This document shows positions 34,368 to 45,060 of a stretch of DNA of 64,000 nucleotides, one piece after another; position 1 is the first letter of the stretch; every line of letters begins with the position of its first letter. A program made the translations under genes and the position numbers. The DNA is taken from assembly GCF_028453695.1 (NCBI RefSeq), contig NC_135781.1, positions 27,093,640 to 27,157,639 on the forward strand. The letters are read 5' to 3'. The stretch is from Augochlora pura. Its lineage: Eukaryota; Arthropoda; Insecta; Hymenoptera; Halictidae. The notes under the pieces are model-generated. The model was not told where the DNA came from, searched no databases, and saw only the letters and a list, made by a program, of their open reading frames with translations.

Positions 34368-34899
34368 GACGCAATAGACGAAACTGAACCGTGAAAACTA
34401 GCCGCGTTCTTCGTTCGCGACCACGATTTCGCCTTTCGGTGGGCGGCGAGTCGCAAAGGGCACAGGGCCGACAATAAGAAATGAATGGAATTGAAAGAAG
34501 AATTCCCCGAGTCTCAGTACGTATCACCTTGCGGTTGTGCCGCGAGCTCGATTCCCTATGCAAGCCCAATTCACCGACAGACCCTGCGCGACACTTTCAG
34601 CCTGTGCCCCTCCTCCCCGCCCGCCCGCCGTGCGAACAGACGTTCTTAAGAAAGTCCCGTCGAAAATTCCCGGTCACAGACGATTTCCTATTCACGGGAC
34701 AGTCTGTACTCGCGTCATTTTCGCCGGTGACCGTCGAGTCGAGGGAGAACCTCGCGGCTAGATTGCAGTCCCACGGCAGCGATGCATTCTCCTCGGGCAG
34801 CGCCGGCTGCATTCCTGGCCCGTTCCTCGCCGCTTTCCCTCAAAAATGCTCCGCGGCTTTCGTTCCATTTCTTTCGCTGCCACCTCCTCCCCTATTCCA
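34368..34899. other. CpG-rich non-coding block
   Basis: Frames 34481-34945 (154 codons), 34537-34761 and 34597-34812 (minus) overlap, show no domain, and the first runs into the CT tract. Confidence 0.4.
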
Positions 34900-34912
34900 T
34901 TTCCATCCGATG

Positions 34913-34943
<31 letters not shown>

Positions 34944-35440
34944 GATGTTCGTTTTTTCTCCATCTTTCTCTGTTTCTCGTTCTTTCTCCTTCTCTGTTAT
35001 TGTTTCTCTTTCTCTCCTCCTCTCGTTCTTTCACTTGTTCTCCTTCTCTCTATTGTTTCTGTCTCTTTCCGTTTTCCTCACTTTCTCTCTCCTTTTCTCT
35101 CTTTCTCTCTCGCTTTCTCTCGGTCTCTCGGTCTCTCGGTCTCTTGGTGTCTTGGTTTCTCGGTTTCTCGGACTCTCTCTCTTTTTTCTCTCTCTCTCTC
35201 TCTCTGTATCTCTCTCCCCCTTGGTTTCTCACTTGTTCTTCTCCTCTCTCTTTTTCCCCCTCTATGCCTCTCTCTTTCTCTCTATCTCTCCTGCTTTCGC
35301 TCAGTTTCTTGGTGTCTCTGTTTCTCGATCCTACAGCCCCTTTCTCTTCTCGTCCTCTTTCTCTCTATATCTCTCTCTATCTCTCTTAGCATCTCTCTGT
35401 CTCTCTTTCCCCTGCCTCCCCATCTCTCTCGGTCTCTCCA
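34900..35440. repeat. 540-bp polypyrimidine (CT-rich) domain
   Basis: Nearly continuous pyrimidine on the plus strand: pure (CT)n at 34912-34932, then CTTT, CTCGGT and TCTCTAT variants. A short sub-repeat TCTCGGTCTCTCGGTCTCTC with period about 8 lies near 35118-35150. All three plus-strand frames stay open across it (34782-35573, 34846-35598, 35000-35389) because CT-rich DNA has no stop codons; the Ser/Leu/Phe-rich products are not proteins. Confidence 0.95.
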
Positions 35441-35695
35441 GCGGCACGCTTTTTATTTCCCCCCATTTCGCGTGCTCTCCGGGGCTAGCCGCGACCTCAT
35501 CTGCATTCCACTTCTGCATCACGAGCATCCGACCCGCGCTAATGGTAAACGCGGGTCGTCCGGCCGGAGATGAGAGAAAGAGAGAAGGAAAGGAGTAATA
35601 AAAAAGAATAGGAAAAATAGAAATTCGTGTGGCTGGCCCTGGCCAGCACTGCCGCGCCCGCCGGGATGCGGGTCGTTTCGTTGTCCGCTCGACAC
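35441..35695. other. Spacer between polypyrimidine tracts
   Basis: GC-rich, with a purine-rich patch GAGATGAGAGAAAGAGAGAA at 35567-35586, so the strand bias flips within 150 bp. No gene. Confidence 0.6.
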
Positions 35696-35750
35696 TGCTC
35701 TCTCTCTCTCTCCCTCTCTGTCTCTCGCTCTCGCTCTCTCTCTCTCTAGC
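35696..35750. repeat. (CT)n tract
   Basis: CT repeats with CCC and CTCG interruptions on the plus strand. Confidence 0.94.
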
Positions 35751-35908
35751 GTGCGAGACACAAGGAAACGGAGTTTAGCGCTTAATTTAGCAAGCCGGCT
35801 GATCCATCGCGTCCGCTCCGTCTTCTGACCGCTTTCTAAACGGCTTTTCGCGCGCGGCCAACATTGTCCTTCTTGCTCCTTAGCCACCGGACCAGACTTT
35901 TTCATCGC

Positions 35909-35912
35909 AGAG

Positions 35913-35950
<38 letters not shown>
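35909..35950. repeat. (GA)n microsatellite
   Basis: Uninterrupted GA from about 35916 to 35950 on the plus strand, inverted relative to the CT tracts at 34.9-35.75 kb. Confidence 0.95.
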
Positions 35951-35952
<2 letters not shown>

Positions 35953-36509
35953 GTACTTTTTAGAGAGCTTTTTGTCGAAGCACCCTGTCGTCTGATATGT
36001 ATTTCGTCAACTTCTTCTTTGTTCTTCTACTATAATCTCGCTTTTTTCAGGAATCTGCTTTTGTCTTCATTTTGTTACTTTTTGTTTTTTTTTTGCTATT
36101 CTGTAGTTAATTTTATGTTTCGAGTGACCTTTACGAGTGCACTTGTAAAAAGAGCTCTAAATCAGGCTTCGATTGATACAATTCGAAGTTTTTTTGAAAT
36201 ATTTTTCGCTATGAGTAATAATAATCATGTGATGATATGTGCGATGTGAATCGAAGTGATGATTGTGATATGTGGCAAGCCAACCTGTATATCTCAAGAT
36301 GGTATAATTTTATATCGTTGCGCTAATTTAATAGTAACAAACGTCTAAATAAAGAAATGTCTATTTTCTCAATAATAGTTCGGTTTCCAAACATAATGAG
36401 ATAATGTCTCCACTAAATTTTGTACTAAGATATATTCAAAAAATGGAATATAATATAATATGAAAGATCTATATAAATACAGATATTTTAATATCTCAAC
36501 ATTTATATT
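35951..36509. other. AT-rich stretch
   Basis: T-rich near 36015-36090, giving an artefactual hydrophobic frame (36019-36249). Nothing else recognised. Confidence 0.4.
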
Positions 36510-36609
36510 ATTTCTATGTTATTATAGAACAGTGGAATACTAATCCTTTTACCTCAAACATTTCTATATGATTATGGAACAGTGGAATATTAATCTTTTC
36601 ACCTTATAC
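36510..36609. repeat. 50-bp tandem duplication
   Basis: GAACAGTGGAATACTAATCC followed by TTTTACCTCAAACATTTCTA recurs 50 bp later as GAACAGTGGAATATTAATCT followed by TTTCACCTTATACATT. Two copies. Confidence 0.85.
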
Positions 36610-37010
36610 ATTTAAGTATATGCCAGTTCTACATTGTCCAAATGATTCTACTTACTATAAAATAATACAATACCACCAAATCATACTTTTCTGTTAATCC
36701 TCTCACAATTAGCATTAAATTAAAGCAGAGATATGAAATATACCAGCAGACTATTTCATGAAAGACATATAGAAGATTTTAGCGAGAATAAGTGCAGTGT
36801 GCGTGAATAAAACACGTGTCTGTACTATTACAGGTTACGTTTCGTCATACGATCATCAGCGTAGTTACAAGCGAACTGAACTAAAACAAAATGTGGTCCT
36901 CCACAGAGAGTCTAATATGGGAGGGGCCACAATCTACGGTGACGACTGTTACACAGGTTGCGATGCGATCTACGTATTGCCCTTCAATAGAAGATATAAA
37001 TGATACTGCA
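36610..37010 (+). other. Unassigned stretch with a weak small-exon candidate
   Basis: A 68-codon plus-strand frame (36797-37003) contains, from codon 13 on, about 56 residues of balanced composition with three Cys, including NMGGATIYGDDCYTGCDAIY. At 36818-36832 the DNA reads TGTCTGTACTATTACAG-like, an acceptable splice acceptor, and AATAAA follows the stop at about 37027. I recognise no family, and a chance origin is likely. Confidence 0.15.
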
Positions 37011-37870
37011 TGATAATTGTGAGAAGAATAAAACCTCGTTCGTTCGTCGAAACAAACCAAAACACCCCCAGCGCATTACCGAACCTATGGATCATTTAAG
37101 GAGCAGTGATTTAGGCAGCGATGCCGTAAAGAAGCAGCCAGCGATCGCCTAACTAAATACAGGCGATACTCCGTGCCTGGTTGGAAATGTCCGGTCGTTC
37201 CCTGCAGGATGTTTAAAGCGCCCTTTATTCCCGGAGCTTATCACGAAGTGTCAACCGTGAGATTTCCAGCAGTTCTTGCTACTCCGTTTAACGACACCCC
37301 CCTTCTACAATGTACGCTGCGGAGCACCGTTCGCAGATAATTCTTCGCCGGGCATATCAAGCCGCTGAATAAACTTCCGCTCGCAGACCGAACATAAAAC
37401 CGAAGGCGAATTAAATTCCGGAATAAAACGTAACGGGGGGGTCCGCCCCCCGATTCCGCACCCGGTCGCTCTTAAATCTCGCTGCGAGCACGGGGCAGAT
37501 ATTTCGCAGACGGCTTCAACAACTGTTTGACACGCGAAACACCCTCGTCCACGGCCATCAATCCCGACCCGATAAAAAAGTTCCTGACGCGCAGGTGTCT
37601 CGTTCGCGCGATCCCTTGTCCCTCGTGAAATTAAATTCTTCCGAGGCTGCGGAGCGTTCCCTTGGAACGAGCCGGTTCATAAGGAGGCCCATACCGATCC
37701 CGAGGATACGACCCGGATAGACGAGGACTGTGTAGCTTTACATCTTCTCCGGGATACTAAGTCGGATTCGCCGGGATCCGAGGAACTGATACGATCTTCT
37801 TTGATGCAGTCGGATTCATTAGATCAAGTGACGATGATAACAGTCGGGAGGGAGGTCCGATGAAAATTCG
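37011..37870. other. Moderately GC-rich block almost free of open frames
   Basis: Unlike the other GC-rich blocks, this 860-bp segment has no frame of 60 codons or more on either strand. No repeat or RNA structure was recognised. Confidence 0.4.
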
Positions 37871-38040
37871 GAGCTTTTTTGAGCTGTAGTGGTTTGTTGT
37901 TTTTTTCCGGGTGGTAATGTTCCTTGTAGATGGTGACAGATTTGGGTATTTGTATTATTAAGCTGTTCAGGGGTGAATTTTTATAGTAGGGAACTATCTA
38001 TTTAATTTTTTCAGTATTCCTCAAGAGGTTAAGTTTTATT
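37871..38040. other. AT-leaning stretch
   Basis: Nothing recognised. Confidence 0.4.
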
Positions 38041-38170
38041 CGAAGAATTTATTCGATATATGATGCGAATTAAATTTTATTTGAAGAATATGTTCGATAT
38101 ATTATTCGAATTAAATTTTTCTCGAAGAATTTATTCGAAATGTTACTCGAATTTTATTCGAATAACGATC
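38041..38170. repeat. 41-bp tandem repeat with ATTCGAAT words
   Basis: The word CGAAGAATTTATTCGA or a variant starts at 38041, 38082 and 38123 (41-bp period), separated by ATTAAATTTTAT filler. A fourth partial unit ends near 38167. It uses the same vocabulary as arrays at 43.6, 55.7 and 62.9 kb. Confidence 0.85.
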
Positions 38171-39200
38171 AACACTGTATTTAGTCATTTGTTTCCTTAT
38201 TTTTTTATGTATCTTTAAAACGATAACAGTTATAAATAAATTGTTGCAATAAAAATTTGACCCTTTCTTATCCTCTAGATTCTATTAAAAAGCTTCAAAA
38301 TTGTTTTTAAGTAAAAACATTCGCGTCAGTCACTTACTACCACCGTATTTAAATCTTGTGCTGCTTGCAGCTTAGAAAACAAATTTCCTAGAACACATAT
38401 ATACACATTAATAACCAAACAATTGGACATTGAATACAATACAACAACGTTTCTCTCATTTAGCATTATCTTTCATTCTAAAAGAATGTCATCGAATTTA
38501 ATAGTTGTCGCACCGAGAAACACCGTAAATGAATTTTATCGCGTAGAAAATTCGCGAGTGCGTCCGCACAGGGAAAACGCGTTATCACCTTTCGCAATTC
38601 CGCAGGCGAAACACAGCGCGTCCCGCAGGTAATCGTCCATTTGTCCGCGCGATTCCATCGCGCACGCGACTCCCCGCGTTTATGTGTCGGCAATCGTCGA
38701 TACTATTTTATAGCGCAAAAAGCGATAAATTGTACAGCTAGCGCCTTCGAGAAACCGGTGCCCATAAAAGGCTCCCACCTCCCCCCGCCCGTCGCTCCGC
38801 TACCGTTCCGCGCGTCGCTTCGCCCGCGCAATTTGCCACCGCTTTTACGCTCGCGAGGAGAAAAATATTGTCGCGAACAGTCACCCTTAGGGAGGGGTGG
38901 GAACAGCTAAACTAGTATTGCTACCTGCTAAGTGGCACATTACGGGCCACGGCTTTAAAAAGCCGCGATAAATCCAACGATATTTCGTTACTCGCACTCG
39001 AACGACCCGTGTACCGGCCGTTACCAACGGATCTACATTTTTCCATAATTTTACGGCTACGCGAAGATCTAGATCGATCCCATGGAAGTCCGTTTTCCAG
39101 CGAGCGCTGGCTGCATCTCGAACGGTGGATTGCGAATGGCTTGATTTCTTTCAGCAGCAGACGATTGCGAGCGACTGCTAATCAAAATTTTCAATAGCGG
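38171..39200. other. AT-rich then CpG-rich stretch
   Basis: 38171-38500 is AT-rich; 38500-39200 is CpG-rich with overlapping frames on both strands and no domain. Confidence 0.4.
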
Positions 39201-39924
39201 ACTCTAAGCATTATTAGAAACTTTTAGATCATGTTTTAAATCATTTTAATGTTATTAAAATTGCTATGCACTCAGCAGAGAAATTAAAGTGGCGTTAACT
39301 TTGGTCATAAAATTATTGATATTTGAACAGTTGTAACTTCGTTAAAAACTGTCATAAAATTATGAAATTTTCTTTAGATTAGAGTATAAAATCTGTACTT
39401 AATGACACTATATTTTAATTTTTAATATCACGTATATCTATGACTGTAGTGCCCTAAACTGACTGTAGTATCTTAAAGGTTCATGATACTAAAAAAGTAC
39501 AAGATTTAACACCCTCTATGAAGCAGCAAAAATTTTTGCCAACTATTTCGTTTACAGCATCGTAAAGCTTGAACCTTTCCCTTTAATTTAAGGGCCCGAC
39601 TGAGTCGCTACGATATTCTGTCACAAAGTTACAACACTTTAAATAGTAAATATGCCGCCGGCGTTAGAACAACCGAGGGGAGGTTGCACGGTCAGACTTG
39701 TACCTCGCGTGTACGTGTTTTCTCTATCATAATTATGCGTGAGATTAAAAATTAGAATACGGCGTCGTGAAGTAAAAACATCAAGCTTTAATTTATAATT
39801 ATGGTCATAACTTTGGGACAACTTTTAACAGAGTTACTGCTGCTCAAAGACTGACAATTTGCCGGTCAAAAATCAATGACGCTTTAAAATCATAATTGTT
39901 GTATGAATTACAAAATTACATTTC
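39201..39924. other. AT-rich stretch
   Basis: Nothing recognised apart from scattered TAAAATTAT words. Confidence 0.4.
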
Positions 39925-40054
39925 ATATGTATAAAATGCATCAGGGTGGAAATGATAATGTTATAAAATATAAATATCATAAAATGGAAATATTATAGGT
40001 CAGTAAAACTATTTTGAATTTCGAGTTAAAATGACTTCGACCACGGAGGGTTTA
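39925..40054 (-). mobile_element. TTAA-MITE family A, copy 2
   Basis: On the minus strand it reads AAACCCTCCGTGGTCGAAGT, CATTTTAACTCGAAATTC, then TTTTACTGACCTATAATATT and TCCATTTTATGATATTTATA, in the same order as copies 1 and 3. The terminal TTAA is mutated to TAAA. The distal end is not defined. Confidence 0.55.
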
Positions 40055-40850
40055 CTTTCTTATTCTTATTGTGCTATTGAGTTTATTCTACCTGTTTGAA
40101 TAAATGAATAAATAAATAATAATGTCTGAATAGAATTTTTCTAGGAATTAGATTATGGAGACATTGGACCAGAGAATTGACAATTTATGCGAACTAGTAT
40201 CGCGCCAACCCTTGCGATACGATATGAAAAATATGTCTTCCTAAACGTTGATCAAATTGAACATAATCGCGCATCCCGCATCATCGATAGATCGCCACGA
40301 CTTCGATCCCGTCGAATGCTCGATTCGCCGCGGATATATTACTAGAATGAATGGTCTGAAACTGTCATTAGAACCTTGTCCCGTATCCTCGCGTTCATTT
40401 CGCGCCCGTGCATGCGTGATCGAAACGAAACGGCGCATCGGCACGATGAGACGGCAAGCGTGTGCTTAATACGGTAAACCGTCGGATCCCCCACTTTTAC
40501 GAGGGCCACTCGGACGTTTACGGTCGGCGCATAAACTGCGCTTTTGTGAACTAGAACGACGCGATACGAGAAGTTGATGCACTTAAACTGCGGACCGCGT
40601 GCCTCGGCGGCGGCGTGCGCGCGCGCGCGCGCGCCCGTTCCGAACTTGCCCGATAACGCGCGACCGTAACCCTCCTGTAATTTCCTGCCGCGGCTTATCG
40701 GTTATTTAGAGAGTGGCCACTGGAAAATGACGAGGACGTAACGCGTCTCCGCGAGAGCGGAGGTGCACTCTGCCGAACTCGGTGTCCGGCATTTCGTCGA
40801 TCTTCGCTCGCCGCGGCGACTGTGTTCATATCTTACCAAAGGAAATCACT
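40055..40850. other. Mixed then CpG-rich block with a (CG)n run
   Basis: An alternating GC run lies at 40616-40634, capable of adopting Z-DNA. Overlapping frames 40241-40444 (minus) and 40248-40469 (plus) have no domain. Confidence 0.45.
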
Positions 40851-41410
40851 TTCTTGAGATCGGTCCGAATGACTAAACTTTAAATTCAGATATTATTTCG
40901 ACTAATTTGCTAAATAATAAGTAAAATAAATATTTATTTGAGTTGCAATTGATTAGAGTGATATTAAAGTAAAAAGAGATTTTTTTCAATTCTTTCTGTC
41001 AGACATTTGAAAAGATAGGTTTTGGAGATTCCGGTAATTTTCAATTTCGGTCAAATTGTTGTTAATATAGTTAGTTAATTTTATTAAAATATACAGTTCG
41101 ATTAAAGAAGGCACATTTGAGCAATCTTTTGAAACGAATTATATGTTAGGAGATAACGAAATAGTTTAGAAGATAATTGAGAACGTCTCTTCAAATCGGA
41201 CAACTTGTTACATAATTGTATAGATTTATTCATTAGTAAAATATGTTTGTTATTGAATTTAATCTACACTGTATGTCTTAGAAATGATGGAACCGTGAAA
41301 ACATTGTACTAGAACAATATTTCTCTCTCTAAAAGTTGTAAATTTTGCCACGAAACCTATGAAATCGTGTCTTCAATCAAATCATAACATCACTTTAATT
41401 AAATAATAAT
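40851..41410. other. AT-rich stretch
   Basis: Nothing recognised. Confidence 0.45.
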
Positions 41411-41996
41411 TACCTCGTCCGTGAAAATCGACGAAACAACTACACTCTGCGACGCCCGCGCAGCCGGACAATTTCGCCTCCTCTCACGTTTCGTCGACGA
41501 TACTCGACGGCCCCGCGAGAACCTAACGCCGGCGCCGGGAATTTATCCGCGACGGAAGTGGAATTCGACGCTCGAACTGTTTTCGGGCGAGTTTATTCGA
41601 AATCGGAACAATAGGACGATTTATGCGGCCCGCTGAATGGACGGCGGGAGAGTTATCGACAGAGACTGCTGCCTCGTTGCGGACGATATTATTGATACAT
41701 ACCGCTGAACCGGGCCCCGGCCACCCTGCCGCGCCAGCTCTGTAATAAAATGCAAACGCCCGGCATTAGCAAACAACGCCTCTGTTATCTGGAAACCATG
41801 GCATTCCCCGAAAGCCATCGCAAAACAATCTATTTTCTCCTGGTGGACTTTGTTGCGGGCTGTTCCTTAAATTGCGACGTTGAACGGCGACGCTTGCACT
41901 TTGACACTGCGATGTTCGATTTGATAGAGATCCTAGTTTGAAGGAAAAAGTGAATGTTTAATTGTAGGAACTTTTTCCTATGCAGTAGTTTGAAAT
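41411..41996. other. CpG-rich block
   Basis: Short frames 41421-41636, 41750-41941 (plus) and 41621-41818 (minus); no domain. Confidence 0.4.
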
Positions 41997-42100
41997 AGTC
42001 CTCTTGCAATAGTTTTCTTGCAATAGTCCTCTTGCAATGGTTTTCTTGCAATAGTCCTCTTGCAATGGTTTTCTTGCAATAATCCTCTTGCAATTTTCCT
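41997..42100. repeat. 14/28-bp minisatellite (AGTCCTCTTGCAAT / GGTTTTCTTGCAAT)
   Basis: Two alternating 14-bp half-units, AGTCCTCTTGCAAT and RGTTTTCTTGCAAT, make a 28-bp higher-order unit repeated about 3.5 times. The minus-strand frame 41830-42150 turns it into a Lys/Leu/Gln-rich repetitive peptide with no known domain. Confidence 0.93.
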
Positions 42101-42635
42101 CTACAATTAACTGTTCCAGTAAATCTCACGTATAGTGAGAACTGTAACACTGTGAAAACTTTTTCTAAATAACGCTAGGCTTCGATAACGATTACGAAGG
42201 AAAATGTATTTTTATAATTTCTTCACTTATGTCAAACACGCACGCGGTATGAAGATTCGTTGTTTACGTATATATTTTTTAATTACTTTTGCAATATTTT
42301 ATGCTAAATGGAAAGATTATTGTATTTCGATATTAGGGTGTCCCATAAGTTCAGGTTCGCGAATTGAAAACGCAGCTCGATGAATATTTTGCAAGTAAGT
42401 CTTAATCCTTTTAGACGTAGGGCATAACGAGGTTTCCTGAGAGAATGAAGGAGCTAATAGAGCGGAACGGGTCATAGATAGCACAATAAATCAACTTTAA
42501 ACAACAAATATCATCTATTGATTTATCATAGAAGAAGGAAGAGACTTGAACTACTTTTATATACCGTAAATGATTTTTCCAGTTAATTCGTATTTATTTA
42601 AATAGACGACGTAGAAATCGCAGCTGTCCTAGTCC
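42101..42635. other. AT-rich stretch with a transposon-like terminal word
   Basis: TTAGGGTGTCCCATAAGTTC at 42336-42355 resembles the outer end of TA-inserting elements such as the MITE at 7451. No matching inverted end was found within the next kilobase, so at most a solo terminus. Confidence 0.35.
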
Positions 42636-43125
42636 TCAAATACTTTCGTGTATTAGTGTGCGCAGCCTGACAATTAGTATAACCGGAACGAATGTGTTCA
42701 GAATCATCGAATTAACAGCGGCCCGAGTTAACCCGAGCAAACGACACGGACGTTTGTTCCGCCTCGAACGGGGCACAAGGAGGGGCAGATCCTCTCGCGG
42801 ACTAGCAAATTGAATCAATTCGTGCCGACCTAAGAGAGAAGTCACTTCGTTACCCGGAGAGCTCCCCCTCCTCCCTCCCCCCTCCCTCTCCGTTGTCGCG
42901 GTCTTTGACAAGAGGAAGTTCGCGAACGGATTTCGATTTTTCCGCGAGAAACCCTCCTCCGCGGAAGTTCGCCGAAACTCTGCGGCAAGAGCTCGGCGAA
43001 GGGAGAGTGTCCGGCACCAGCCCCTATTTATTTGATTAGTCAACTTTTCGCTCGGCGGCGCCGGAACAGTTAACTTCCGTAATTTCGTTCCGATAATTAT
43101 CATGATTTAGGGCCGGGCGAACGGA
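42636..43125. other. CpG-rich block
   Basis: The minus-strand 155-codon frame 42636-43103 has no domain. A CTCCCTCCCCCCTCCCTC patch lies at about 42871-42888. Confidence 0.4.
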
Positions 43126-43145
43126 GGGGGGGGGGGGGGGGGGGG
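43126..43145. repeat. Poly-G run of 20
   Basis: Twenty consecutive G on the plus strand, preceded by GGA and followed by TGGG. Such runs can form G-quadruplexes and are error-prone in sequencing, so the length is approximate. Confidence 0.9.
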
Positions 43146-43480
43146 TGGGTCTAACTAACGGCGGTCCGGAACTTTCCGGAATCTGGCCATTAATGCGGAG
43201 ATGAGCGATAATACCGGGTTGCGCACTTTCATCCCCCGATATGTAGGCCCTCGGCGACGAATTACGACCGTGAGATCCATGACGCGGCTCTTATTTTCGA
43301 TTTCGAGGAGAGCGCCGTTCGCGTTCTGTGTCTTGCCGCGCTCGAAACGCGATGGGGAACGCAGTCAATTCTATTCGACGAGATATAGTAATTATATGAT
43401 TTAGTATATCGATCTATATAAATTGGTCTCGATACAAGTTTGTTTGAATACAATTTCGAAATGATCCGAATAAAATTTTA
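43146..43480. other. CpG-rich to AT-rich transition
   Basis: Overlapping frames 43201-43404 (plus) and 43262-43453 (minus) without domains. Confidence 0.4.
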
Positions 43481-43985
43481 TTCGGTTCAGAATTTATTCA
43501 TAGAAAAATTCATATCCAAGGGATTGATTTGGATAGAAATGGTATAGAATATAAAGTGTTTGTTTTCCATGGCTTATCGATTTAATTCGTTCATATTGCT
43601 TTTTCGAATTATTCGAATAAAGAATTTTTCAAACAATTTGAATATAGAATTATACGAAATATTCGAATACAAAATTAGTCGACTGAAGAATTATTCAAAT
43701 ACAAACTTAGTCGACTGAAGAATTATTAAAATACAAAATTATTCGATTCAAGAATTATTCGAATAACAAAATCATTCGAATACAGGATTATTCAACTGAA
43801 AAATTATTTGAATGCAGAATCATTCCAAATACAGAATTATTTGAATGAAGTATTATTCGAATACAGAATTATTCCAATGAAGGATTATTCAAATATAGAA
43901 TTATTCGAATGAAGAATTACTTGAATATAGAATTATTCGAATGAAGAATTGTTCGAATACTGAAATATTTCAATGAATTTAAGAA
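43481..43985. repeat. ATTCGAAT satellite array, 16/32-bp period
   Basis: From about 43600, units of the form AGAATTATTCGAATGAAGAA repeat with a 32-bp period that divides into two 16-bp halves (TAGAATTATTCGAATG / AAGAATTAYTYGAATA). About ten degenerate units are visible, best preserved near 43890-43960. It uses the same vocabulary as the arrays at 38.04, 55.7 and 62.9 kb. Confidence 0.88.
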
Positions 43986-44760
43986 TGAGATTATATGAGA
44001 CTAAAAGAAATCCATTCAAGTAATCATCTTAAACAAATATCTCTCCAAAACAATAATCCGAATAAAACCCAACTGCGATCAGATAACATAGACAACCCTC
44101 GCCTCCGCCATAAACGCATGAAATCATCGATCCAGTGACAACATAGCGCGAGCGAAGGCGACTGCATAGAAGCAGAACTAACGACGAAACGGAGCGTCTT
44201 GTTAAGGCGATTTTCGCTAGAGCCTGCAGGAAATGGTCCAAGTTCAACAAGCTTCCCATTCAAAACAGTCTCGAGGAGTCAGAGCGACGGTCGAAAAATT
44301 GGCACACGCCCGGAATCGGGCCGCCAACGGCGCGTGAATCAGCGATTAGCATGGCAGTGAGCGCGGGAAATTTGAAAACAAGATCGGCCCCGAGTCTCGA
44401 GCCTGACGATGACCCAACCAACGGGACGGAGAGCGCTCGAGAACGGTCCAATTCATCCGACGAGCTCATTATACGGGAACCCTACCGTGTGCTGGGTCGC
44501 TTTCCGTCCCCTCCTGCTTAAAACCTTGAAATTACAAGCGTCGTTTTCTTTCCACGGCGTCGTTGCATTCTAATTGTAAACGAGCGCCGGCCGGGAACAC
44601 GGTGACAGTATTATAATGGTCCGTCATCCTTGCAAATTTACTGTTCACGGTGTTCGCTTTAAGTTCAAGTAAGTAGGAACCCGTTAAGTCCATTAAATCC
44701 TTGACTATAGCGTTCAACATGTATTAGCTTATAAATGCGACGGCGAGACATATGTTCCAA
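43986..44760. other. Mixed block
   Basis: Minus-strand frames 44260-44469 and 44024-44263 adjoin each other but are in different phases and have no domain. Nothing else recognised. Confidence 0.35.
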
Positions 44761-45060
44761 TTTTTATGGAGCGCTGTAATAGTAATATTTGAACTTTTAT
44801 TTATATTTGATTTTATACTTATATTTCTATTTTTACATTTATATTTTAATTTGTACCTCTATTTAAATTTATACTTGTATTTGCATTTTTAGATTTAGAT
44901 TTAATTTGATATTTATATTTTTATATTTGAGTTTATATATGCATACTTATATTTATATTATTATATTGATGTTTTTATTTGTATTTGAATTTTTATTATA
45001 TCTACCTATATTTGATTTCAAAAGAGTGTTCTTATAATTATTAATATATAAATTAATAAT
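44761..45060. repeat. T-rich cryptic simple sequence
   Basis: About 230 bp of TTTATATTT-type words with a loose 6-bp rhythm and strong T over A bias on the plus strand. Confidence 0.75.

Noticed and set aside
34782..35598. Open frames of 263 and 250 codons (Ser/Leu/Phe-rich)
   Set aside because: They lie in a polypyrimidine tract where all three plus-strand frames are open; the product is a simple-sequence artefact.
40616..40634. Alternating GC run as a promoter or CpG island
   Set aside because: Short simple repeat only; no gene start nearby that could be supported.
42336..42355. Mariner-like 5' end GGTGTCCCATAAGTTC
   Set aside because: No matching inverted end and no transposase remnant could be seen; left as a note in the region entry.
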